Positions 56,301 to 63,600 of a DNA stretch of 64,000 nucleotides are shown one piece after another. The notes below the pieces were generated by a model. It searched no databases. It was not told the origin of the DNA and worked only from the letters and a program-made list of their open reading frames with translations. This DNA is from a virus. The translations under genes were made by a program, and so were the position numbers. The DNA lies in the IMG/VR virus record IMGVR_UViG_3300048928_000482, positions 1-64,000 of that record. The stretch is one strand, 5' to 3'. Each line of letters starts with the position of its first letter. Position 1 is the first letter of the stretch.

Positions 56301-57520
56301 GAGATCGTCACCTGGACCTGGCCGGTGGCGTTCGCCCCGGCGGGGTCCAGGACGAGGGAGTAGGTCTGTCCCGCGTGCAGCGTCGTCAGGTCCAGGTCCC
56401 CGCCAGAGGACGCGAACGTCCCCGACCCCACGACGTCGCCCGCGGGTGAGTACACGCGTGCCGCGAGGCTGCCGGAGAAGGTGGAGCTGACGAGCCCGAT
56501 GTTCACCATTCCCGAGGCGGGCGCGTCGAACAGTGCGACCGACACCTTGCCTGGAACCTGCATGCTCACCGGCGTCGACACGGCGCCTGGCTCCAGGCGG
56601 ATCAGCGAGTCCACGGACGCCGGATCGACCCCCGGCAGCGGGACGGCGAAGTCGGTCGGGCTCGACGCCGCGCCCGCAGGCGTCGCCACCTGCACCGGGC
56701 CGCTGCCCGCACGGTAGGGCACCACCGTCGTCAAGGACGTCGCGCTGGCGGCGACGACCTCGGCGCGGACCCCGCCGAACGACACCGCGTTCAAGGTGGC
56801 GTCGCTGCTGAACCCGGAGCCGGAGATCACCACCTGCGTCGTCGGGCTCCCGGAGGCCGGGGTCAGCCCGGTGATCACCGGCGGGGCAGCCGAGACCGTG
56901 AACTGCCCTGCAGTCAGCGAGGAGGCGCCGGACGACAGCACCACATCACCCGAGACGGCACCAGCAGGCACCTCGAGCGTCAACGCCGTCGGGGCGGCAC
57001 TGGCGATGGCCGCGCTCGCGCCGCCCACCGTCGCCGCCGTGACCTGCTCCAGGCCGGTCCCATGGACGGTCAGCACATCACCGGGACGGCCTGCGACCGG
57101 GACGATGGAGAAGGCGGCGAGCTCGCCGCCCGGACGCCTCTCGACGCTGGTGACGTTCCCGGCCCCGTCCAGGACGTAGCGCGCACTCTCCCCGTCGGCA
57201 GCGACGACCCCGACGAGCCTGCCGGCGGCGTCGTACACGTACTCGGCCGGACCGGCCACCGTCGAGAGCTCCGTCACCTCAGGTTCGACGTCCACACCAG
57301 GGAGGTCCGCCGGATCGCCGGTCGGCTCGCCCGTGGGAACGACCTGCTCGGGGGCCGCCTCCTCTGCAGCCTCCGCAGAGCCCAGGCTCTCGGTCGGGGC
57401 AGGAGCCGGCTCGGTGGGATCTGGTGTCGGCAGCTCCCCGCTCGCTGATGCCGGGGGAGTCCCCACGAGGAGCAGTCCCGCAACGACGACAGCGACTACC
57501 GAACGAGCGTTGCCCAACAT
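50372..57520 (-). CDS. Secreted Rhs/YD-repeat polymorphic toxin (WapA-like)
   Basis: A 2,382-residue protein with a Sec signal peptide (SVVAVVVAGLLLVGTPPASA), a Pro-rich linker, two IPT/TIG domains (about 135-305), about six pre-peptidase-C-like beta repeats (about 317-935), a carboxypeptidase-regulatory-like domain (from about 1005), a start-of-cage region (VEVSSGHMVETKTDLAL, about 1263) and a long array of YD repeats to the core RARYYDPTLGRFISRDPIG (about 2145). The variable C-terminus after residue about 2190 begins with glycine-rich hydrophobic segments and ends in a ParB/sulfiredoxin-like domain (IDVVRMPDGGLTSLDNTRLL) that is the likely toxin. AGGGGG precedes the ATG. The immunity gene overlaps its 3' end. 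Confidence 0.88.
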   Translation of the reverse strand: MLGNARSVVAVVVAGLLLVGTPPASASGELPTPDPTEPAPAPTESLGSAEAAEEAAPEQVVPTGEPTGDPADLPGVDVEPEVTELSTVAGPAEYVYDAAGRLVGVVAADGESARYVLDGAGNVTSVERRPGGELAAFSIVPVAGRPGDVLTVHGTGLEQVTAATVGGASAAIASAAPTALTLEVPAGAVSGDVVLSSGASSLTAGQFTVSAAPPVITGLTPASGSPTTQVVISGSGFSSDATLNAVSFGGVRAEVVAASATSLTTVVPYRAGSGPVQVATPAGAASSPTDFAVPLPGVDPASVDSLIRLEPGAVSTPVSMQVPGKVSVALFDAPASGMVNIGLVSSTFSGSLAARVYSPAGDVVGSGTFASSGGDLDLTTLHAGQTYSLVLDPAGANATGQVQVTISEPLFAELTTDQDSFPAVFDRPGQDLRVVADLEPGWVSLGWSEIAMSGASKLTVLDPNGAMLQDNITIAATTADAHRFHATTAGRYTFVLDPGVNATGTVTLTVAEAVDGGTLSTTAAGSPVVISRPGQEARLVYPGQIGEDLTVAVSGNTVQANTTLVVTAPDGTEVARTTVSSGRDAVLRLPALAQQGDYSVVVSPRSAATGSMTLTLSAPVDIAVTPGQAAIPGATSRPGQVLRVSTPLPAGQGATFSLTGMSLGGSANARVLGPDGTPAADDRLLSASTVQRAIHARGLTSAGTYVLEIIPQAAAPITSSVRAVASQASTVVLDGPASTVSTSLPGEQLIVPVTVPAGAHVSLAVTSNTIASTSDISLLRPDGSVDTTSSVVSSKGAGDADAVDLTAGTYTFLVAPQLPVTGSTLVTLSTAASASPLGSAGTVMSIARAGQNVHSSFAADTGQRLRVSYSASTLAGAYLTVRRPDGSVHVNRRFLSGASGTYDLTALTQSGTYRAEIDAQTRTGSITLAITPVPGTTSAPAGPAGSAQAVSRTIAAPTSNAAPLEGGDASLASEPTWVPDEDNLAGVDWNTRGEPAPSFDPLLAPDGRTALSGRVLTVSGAPLAGVTVTIEDHQALTDDQGRFLLSDLEAGASTLEVDGRSADEPGAQYPVHQVLVDIEKSTTTVLPYTIWLTQLDTTHTVQLTYPTTSEVVLRTPDIPGLEVRLPAGSTVRDEHGDVVDELGITAVPIDRPPFPLPEDNEIVPVFFTVQPGGSYVFPEGAQVIYPNYTQLPPGTEVDFWDYDPEDRGWYVYGSGSVSADATQVVPDDDTRVWAFHGSMFNSRDLLPFDTTRLSDVVDWLSGDPVEVSSGHMVETKTDLALDDVMPIELTRSYWQGDGRERSFGQGWSSTYGMFLHSQNQYQEVDLYLPGGATVHYTRTSPGTGYYQSVFTAVDTPGPFQGSTVAFEGTGWTLETRDGTEYVFPMFGPLQVIRDRSGNEIHLTYSGGNRGALTQITSPSGRWIRLTSDSQGRVTGASDNAGRTVSYAYDAQGRLSSVTDPAGEVSSYTYDQDGRILTATDARGIEYLTNTYDTNGRVAHQELPEGITFDFDYTTGTDGRITATEVTDGAGAVHRYEFSTTGAVTKEIRASGTGLARTVTYERGASDEITAVVDPLGRRTEITRDTQGRPTNIVELAGTPEARSARTVTYGAFDLPTTITDAAGNTTTYGYDTAGRLTTVTDAENRTWTYTHNQAGQILTTTDPSGLVTTATYVAGDLVEAHDGTGASTHQFVDAAGRVVSTTNPLGVTTSVSYDALNQILASTDGNGTPTTFSYDENGNLLTLEDGRGNLTTWSYDDNDQAVSSTDPLGNTTTGAYDTAGRPVQQDTPAGRATTTTYDLLGRVVQVAFTTPQATSSNISYEYAGNGLVSKITDSASGVSTFTYDTYDHVQTATQPDGEIEYTYDTLGRVTSTTLDAGTPTQYTYDDTSLPITITQGAAVVTHGYDPAGRRTSTSLPGGWQQSYSLDATGQTTAISYTHGGVSAGDLTYTYDAAGHRTSVGGSFANIDLPQARASSSYDQANQLTAAGPDVFSYDPDGFLVEQTRAAQTSTLTWNARGELETITGTAATTADFDYDGFGRRSTKTVDSVTTELFSLGLNVTKETEGSNPSATLLSGGTDEWFSRTTGTTTTTYLTDALGSPLAIGGADGQLSTQYTYDPYGVRTQTGTTGGDSIGFTGREDDGTGLMYYRARYYDPTLGRFISRDPIGIGGGTNLYQYAAGAPTNYTDPSGNNPLIAGCLVGGLSEGAISYVTQRLSGRKVNWGWGGVGGSALAGCATGTLGGALTSRIATLNHMRGAANSIPASTVRFSQSSVNGADAIEASMRANGWMGDAIDVVRMPDGGLTSLDNTRLLAANRAGIDVRASIRGFDDTLPSSAAERFATTKGGVPSTWGDAVINRIGNQNRGYRTANPFGSWLTGWSGN

Positions 57521-57620
57521 CCAGCCCCCTGGGTGTGCGACCCCGCGGTCACTCCCCGGGGTACAGCCGGGACCTTAGGCCCACAGCAGACCACCAGAGA
57601 AGACCTATAAGCCGTTCAGG

Positions 57621-58817
57621 TCACTCACCCAGGACGTCCAGCCAATGCTCGGTCGCCCGATCGGGGGAAGGTGGCACGAAGTAGTAGCCGCCACCCGTCG
57701 TCAGCAGGTAACGATCCAGGTCCTGGCCTGCGAGCCGCCGTTGCACGCCCGCGAACCCGGCCCCCAGGTCGGCCTGGAACGACATGAACACGAGCCCGTC
57801 CTCGACTCCGCCGCTCGGCAGGTCCATCGAGTAGTTCCACGAACGCCGCAGCATCCGCGGCTCGAAGGACCCGTCCCGAGGGTTGGCTCGACGCACATGG
57901 GACGCCAACGGGGTGATGACTCCTTCGGGGTCACCAGCGAAGTCGGGCTCCTCGAACGCCTCCGACCCATCGAGCCACCCCCCGTCGCGACGACGCCCGA
58001 TGATGCGCTCCTGCTCGACCACGGGATCCGCGTCCCACAGCCGGGTAGCGAGCTGGATCACCCTCACCGCCATGAAGCTCCCGCCCGCCACCCAGCCCTG
58101 CTCGCCCGCTGAACCGATCAAGATCCCCTCGTCCGGATCCGCCGCCCGCGACATCTCCGCGTTGCCGTGCCCTTCGACGAACCCGAACCCGTTGCGCATC
58201 AACGCACGCCCGGACGTAACCGTGTTCTCCGGCCGGGACACCGGTACCCGCCATCTCGTGACGAGCCCCTCCACCGACTCGAGTCCGTCCGCGACCCGCG
58301 CAGCCACCGCCGCGTCATCACTCCCGACCTGCACCAGGAGATCACCACCGGTGCGCTCGGCCCGCAGCACATCACCGGGAAAGCTCTCCATCACACTCAG
58401 GCCGCGAGGCGTCAGCCGCTCCTTGCCCAACCGCGCGAACAGGGATCCCCCCAGCGCGATCGTGACAGAAGCACCCGTCGGAGGATCGTCCACCAGACGC
58501 ACGAGCGTGCGCAGCGTCCCCAGAGCGTCCTGCGACTCGGCCAGGTCGAGCATGACCACCACGCCGAACGCCTCAGGAACCGTCAGCGCCGGGTGCGAGC
58601 TGCGCGCAACGTCACCTCGCCAGGGACACCCCGCCAGCACGAACGGCAGAGACAGCGCCGCGACCCCTGCCCCCACCAGAACCGCACGCCGACGAACTCC
58701 GCGATCCCCCTGGTCCTGCACCGCTCCCCCTGGATCTCCCGAATCGCGACTGCCCGTGCAGGAGAGGGTACGAGCGTCCGAGCCGAGAGCGCATGGACCA
58801 TATGGGGGTTCGGTCAC
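57621..58817 (-). CDS. Tat-exported Dyp-type heme peroxidase with altered distal residue
   Basis: A 398-residue DyP protein. A twin-arginine signal (VRRRAVLVGAGVAALSLPFV) ends in a lipobox LAGC (Cys64), so it is exported folded and lipid-anchored. The proximal heme His (SHVRRANPRD, about His307) and the conserved RRSWNY arginine are present. The distal motif is GFVEGHGN (Glu215) instead of the usual GFxDG, which may change activity. The start is uncertain: GTG 58817 or later GTGs before the Tat motif. It ends 100 nt upstream of the Rhs gene start, in the same orientation. No EfeU/EfeO iron-transport partners are adjacent. Confidence 0.85.
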   Translation of the reverse strand: MTEPPYGPCALGSDARTLSCTGSRDSGDPGGAVQDQGDRGVRRRAVLVGAGVAALSLPFVLAGCPWRGDVARSSHPALTVPEAFGVVVMLDLAESQDALGTLRTLVRLVDDPPTGASVTIALGGSLFARLGKERLTPRGLSVMESFPGDVLRAERTGGDLLVQVGSDDAAVAARVADGLESVEGLVTRWRVPVSRPENTVTSGRALMRNGFGFVEGHGNAEMSRAADPDEGILIGSAGEQGWVAGGSFMAVRVIQLATRLWDADPVVEQERIIGRRRDGGWLDGSEAFEEPDFAGDPEGVITPLASHVRRANPRDGSFEPRMLRRSWNYSMDLPSGGVEDGLVFMSFQADLGAGFAGVQRRLAGQDLDRYLLTTGGGYYFVPPSPDRATEHWLDVLGE

Positions 58818-59434
58818 GTCTCAACCGTGGGTCGGGCACGGCCGATCCGGTCAGCGCATCGCTCGTCGCAATCGGCGTGTGAACTCGTGGTCGCGCGGCT
58901 GTCGCTCACGCTGCGGTCGCTCCAGACAGCCCGTCGCTAGTTCGGGCTAATGGCGGTCAGCACGGTCCCGACCACGATGTACCGCAGCTTCCGGGGCCCG
59001 TGGGCAACGGTGCAGCGGACATCCGCCTGTCCGCGTCGCTTGGCGCGGCCAGCGAGGCTGTCCTCGCGCGTTACGTTCCCGCGCCGAGCGCGAGCGGAGC
59101 AGCCCACGACAAGGGTGACGTGCACGAGAACGACAACACCACCCCGTCCACGCGGACCGATGCGTCTCAGGCCCACCTCGTGCCAGCCCCCTTCGTCGTC
59201 TGTCGCACGGACCGCGGTGCGACAGGTCGAAGGCCTAGCCGGAGAAGCACCCGTTCGGCCCAGTGGGACGTCTCGGGACACAAGCGCCCAGATCAGGCAT
59301 TCGTAGGCCGCGTCGCTGCTGGTGGCTCGTAGGTTCTCGGCGTAACGCCCGCAACGTGTCGGCGATTCGCGCTACCGTGCGGACGACGAAAGTCTCACCC
59401 GATCAGGTGATCCGCGACGGCGAAGGGAACGCAC
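58818..59434. other. 617-nt region without a supported gene
   Basis: Lower GC and no frame with convincing coding character. Frames of 110-118 codons exist on both strands (e.g. minus strand 58937-59281) but overlap each other, lack ribosome sites and resemble no family. The promoters of the divergent Dyp and 59435 genes should be here. Confidence 0.4.
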
Positions 59435-60499
59435 GTGGCCATCGACATGTCGCACGCGCCTGACACCACCACCCACGACCACACCAGCTCGGGCGCGGGA
59501 CCCGCGCGAACGCGGGTGCGCCGGCGCGCGCTCCTCGCGGGTGCCATCGTGGTCGTCCTCGCGGCCGCCAGCCTGGTCAGTGCCCGAGTCGCCGCCGATC
59601 GCGCCCATCAGGGTGCGCTCGGGGACTTCGAGCAGGCTGTGGCGGCCCTGACGGAGGCTCGTGGCGACCTCGCCGCGGTTGCGGGCGACGCGGGCGCCCT
59701 GGCCGGGCTGGGCGAAGAGGTGAGGGACCCGGCGACGGTCTCCGATCTGGTTGCGGCTCTGGACGACGTCGACGCGCTGGACGAGGTGCCCGGTGAGGGT
59801 CCGGACGTGCCGTGGCGGTCCTGGTCGACCGCCGAGCTGCGAGCCGGAGCGGTCGACCTGGACGCGGCACTTGCCCGAACCCGGACGGTGCACGAGGACC
59901 TGGCCGCGGAGGTGGCCGCGGTCGAGGTGTCGCACCAGGGGTGGCTGGTCGAGCAGGCCGTCGCGGCCCTGGACGCCGCGCGGGCCGAGCTGGACGCCGC
60001 AATGAGCCACGGCGAGGACGTCCTGGCTGCATCGGAGGGCAAGGTCACCGACAACCAGGTCCGTGAACACCTGCGCGCGGCCCTCGACGACGCGATCAGC
60101 GCCCGGCAGGCCGCCGGCGAGGTCCCCGCCGAGGTCGCGCTGCTGAGCGCTGCGGCCGAGGCGCTGCGCTCGCATCTCGACCCCCTGGACGCTGCACGGC
60201 ACGGCGTCACCGACGCCCAGGCCGCCTGGGAGAGCGAGCAGGCCCGCCTTGCCGCCGAACAGGCCGCAGCCGCCGCGGCGGCAGCGCAGCGCGCCACCGC
60301 CGCCCCCCGACCCGGGACCGGATCGACCAGCACAAGCGCCGGGAGCAGCGCCTCCCGCCCGCGCGCCGGGACGACGGGGAACCCACCCGCTACCAGCACA
60401 CCCGCGGCTCCTCAGCAGGACGACCGGAGCGCCGCTGAGATACTCGGAGGCAGCAACCGCATCTGCGGCGACGCATTCGGGAACAGCTGGGACTGCTGA
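59435..60499 (+). CDS. Secreted Ala-rich coiled-coil protein
   Basis: A 354-residue protein: basic N-terminus, one signal/membrane segment (RALLAGAIVVVLAAASLVSA, about 31-50), a long helical Ala/Asp/Glu-rich body (about 55-285) predicted as coiled coils, a Thr/Ser/Pro-rich linker and a short end with two cysteines (RICGDAFGNSWDC). GTG preceded by AAGGG. The short Cys-bounded tail recurs at the end of several actinobacterial surface proteins. A cell-wall or surface role is likely; the partner is unknown. Confidence 0.65.
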   Translation: MAIDMSHAPDTTTHDHTSSGAGPARTRVRRRALLAGAIVVVLAAASLVSARVAADRAHQGALGDFEQAVAALTEARGDLAAVAGDAGALAGLGEEVRDPATVSDLVAALDDVDALDEVPGEGPDVPWRSWSTAELRAGAVDLDAALARTRTVHEDLAAEVAAVEVSHQGWLVEQAVAALDAARAELDAAMSHGEDVLAASEGKVTDNQVREHLRAALDDAISARQAAGEVPAEVALLSAAAEALRSHLDPLDAARHGVTDAQAAWESEQARLAAEQAAAAAAAAQRATAAPRPGTGSTSTSAGSSASRPRAGTTGNPPATSTPAAPQQDDRSAAEILGGSNRICGDAFGNSWDC

Positions 60500-60514
60500 G
60501 TTCGGGTCCGCATC

Positions 60515-60546
60515 CAGCGCCCTCGGCCTTCGGGTCGGGGGCGCTG
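60515..60546 (+). terminator. Terminator hairpin after the coiled-coil protein gene
   Basis: CAGCGCCC (60515-60522) pairs with GGGCGCTG (60539-60546), loop 16 nt, followed by TCGTGT. It lies 15 nt after the stop codon. No strong U-tract. Confidence 0.65.
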
Positions 60547-60653
60547 TCGTGTGCTGCCCCGATATCGGAGCAGTTGCCGGTCGGGCCCGGGTGTGGGTGA
60601 GGGGGCAGTGCCGTCGTGTGGCGGCGCGTCCCTGAGCGTGCGTGGAGGTTGCG

Positions 60654-63600
60654 ATGCGGGTGTGGTCGTGGTGGCCGGGTTGGAAGGCCCGAGCCGTGGG
60701 GTCGAGTTCTGGCGGGGGTGAACGCCCCGGTCGGTCGTCGCGACCGGGTCCGGGCAGGATGCGCCGAGTCGTGGCCGCCGGTGCAACGATCGCGCTGGCC
60801 GGTGGTCTGCTGCTGGCCGGGTCGGGGTCGGCGACGGCTGGCGACGGCGGCCGGGTGTCCGCGGGCGGGGCCATCGCGGGGGGCAGGGCCGCCGGCGACG
60901 GGTGGCTGATCACCGGGGTCACGGCCTCGGGATCGGCGTTCCTGGGCCCGCTGCCCGACCCGACCGGCACCGGGGACTGGGTGTGGTGCATCAACTTCGG
61001 ACTGGCCCTGCCCGCGGGCACGGTGTCCGTGGTGCGGGTCGAGGACGCGAACTCCTCGGCGATGGCCTGGCTGCTGGGGCGCCTGCAGCACGACCCGGCC
61101 TCGCTGGGTGTGGCCGACCGGGGCCTGTCGAACGCGGCGGGGTCCTACCTGGTGCACATGAACTACGAGGAGGGCAACAAGGCCGCGGTGTCCGCCGAGG
61201 CCCGCAAGGCCGCTCTGGCCGCAGCGGCCTGGCCCGCGCTGCGCGCCGAGGCCGACCGGTTGTGGGAGCTCGCTGTGGCGAGCGCGAACCCGTCGGCGCA
61301 GACCGAGGTGCAGACCTACGTGTCGAACCAGCGCACCGGGGTGATCTCGAACATCGGGATCCAGAACGGGCGTGGTGAGTGGATCGGCGGGATCGACTTC
61401 ACCTCCACCCTGACCGAGGGCGCGGTGTTCGACACCAACGGCAACGGCCAGGTCGACCCGGGCGAGTCCGGCACCTCCGCCGGAACCACGGGCAGTGAGC
61501 CGGTCAGCCTGAACTGGGTCGCCACCCCCGGCATCCACGACGTGAACTTCGATACGACGTACGCGACGACAAGGGCCGGTCTGGAAGTTCTGCGTGCAGG
61601 TGCGGGGGTTCAGGATGGCCTTCGCAAGGCTGGTGACGATCCGCAGGTGTTGGCGTCGGCGGGGGTGCGGTTCCGTGCGGTCGGCTCGTTCCAGCCGGTC
61701 GTGTCCACGCAGGTCGCGAACGCGGTGGTGGACGCCGGGGAGGCGGTCCCGGACCGGGTGACGTTCGCCGCGGCGCCAGGCGAGACGTGGATCCCGGGGA
61801 CGCGGGTGTGCGCGGCGGGGACGTTCTACGCCCCGTTCGCCTCGGAGCAGCCGGCGGCGAACCTGGTGCCTGCGGGTGCGCCGGTCGCGGGTACGGCGAC
61901 GGCGTGCGTCGACGGGCCGGGCACGGTGACCGCTGGCGGTGACGTCGTCGCGCAGGCTTCCGGGTTCGGGACGTGGGTGTGGACGATCACGAAGGCGGAG
62001 CAGGCGAACCCGGATCTGATCACCGGGGACTACTCCGACGGGTTCTTCACCCCCGGGGAGACCGCGACGGCGCGCCTGCGGATGGACCTGTCCTCGCAGG
62101 TCGCTGCGGCGACGCGGGTGATCTCCAAGGGGCAGTCGGTCGTGGACTCCTTCACGATCGCCCCGGCCGGAACGGGCGACCTGTGGCTGGCGCCCGAGGG
62201 CGACCCGCTGCGGGTGCCGATGGTCGCGGAGATCTCCGCGCCGGTGTCCGAGGCGGGGCTGGCGGTGGAGTCGGTGACGCAGCAGATCCGGTTCGTCGCG
62301 GACTCGTTCGGGACCTACACCACGGGCACCGAGGGGGTTCCGGCCTTCGAGTCGGTGACGGCTTCGGGGGTGTACTCGGTGCGGTTGAGCGTGGACACCG
62401 CAGCGCTGGACGACCGGGCGCGGTACTGGCTCCAGGAGTCCTACCACGCGGCGACGGACGGCTGGTGGGCGCCCGAGGAGACGTTCACCGTGCGGATGGC
62501 CCCGGTCATGGAGACGCAGGTCGCGCAGCGGGTCTTCGATCAGGAGTCCTGGGATGTGCCGGCGAGCTTCACCGTGGTCGACCAGGTGACCGCCGCCCTG
62601 CGTGACCCGGGCGACGTGTGGCTGACCGTCGATGGTGCCCCGGTGGAGATCGGCGCGGACAACTCGTTCTGGGGGATGTTCGACCAGCCGATGGCTCCGA
62701 CGTCGCTCAGCGCGGCGCCGGCGGACAAGCTGATCGGCACCGAGCGGGTCGTGTTCACCGGCCCGGGCACCCTGGCCACCGGCGGGCAGACCCAGACCAC
62801 GGGTGTGGGGTTCGGGACGTGGACGACCGTCGTGCAGGCGGACCCGCTGTGGTTCGACGGGTACGAGTCGCGGTTCTTCGAGGAGTCCGAGACGGTCAGC
62901 GTGCGGCGGGCGATCAAGCACGACTCGATCGCCCGCGAGTACAGCGTGGACGCCGGAGACCGAGCCTTCGACCAGGTGACCCTGGCCAGGCTGTCGCCGA
63001 CGTCGGGGCGGTTCGAGGGCCTGGGCGGCTGGGCCGGTGATGCGACCGAGGCGACGTTGAGCCTGTACGCCTACCCGCAGGAGCCCAGGACGGTCGAGGT
63101 CCCGGACGACGCGGTGCTGGTGTGGACGCGCCCGTACGCCGACCTGGTGTCGAACGGGGTCTGGCAGATCGGGTGGGGCGACTATGGCGACGGGGACGCG
63201 GTGTACACCCCGGACCCGCTGGGCCCGGAGGGCACCTGGTACGTGTTCGTGTACGACCACCCCGGTGACGACCGGCACGCACCGTTCACGTCGGCGTTCA
63301 ACGACGTGCGCGAGCGGATGTTCGACCGGACCGGGACCATCGCCCCGGAGGTCGTCACCCGCGCGCAGGTTCGCGCTGGCGTGGGGGAGTCGTTCACGGA
63401 CGAGGCGATCGTCATCAACGCACCGCAGGGTGCGTGGCTGACCTGGAAGGCCTACGGTCCGCAGGACGCCGGCTGGATGGGCCCGGACGGTCGGGAGGAC
63501 ACCGCGGACGACGTCCCGGTGTGCACCGAGGAGAACCTGATCCTGGACACCGCGGCGACCGGTGACATGGTGTTCGTGCACGGGAACGGGATCTACACCT

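Noticed and set aside
58937-59281. Minus-strand frame of 114 codons with a hydrophobic stretch.
   Set aside because: No ribosome site, no recognised similarity, and a plus-strand frame of equal quality overlaps it.
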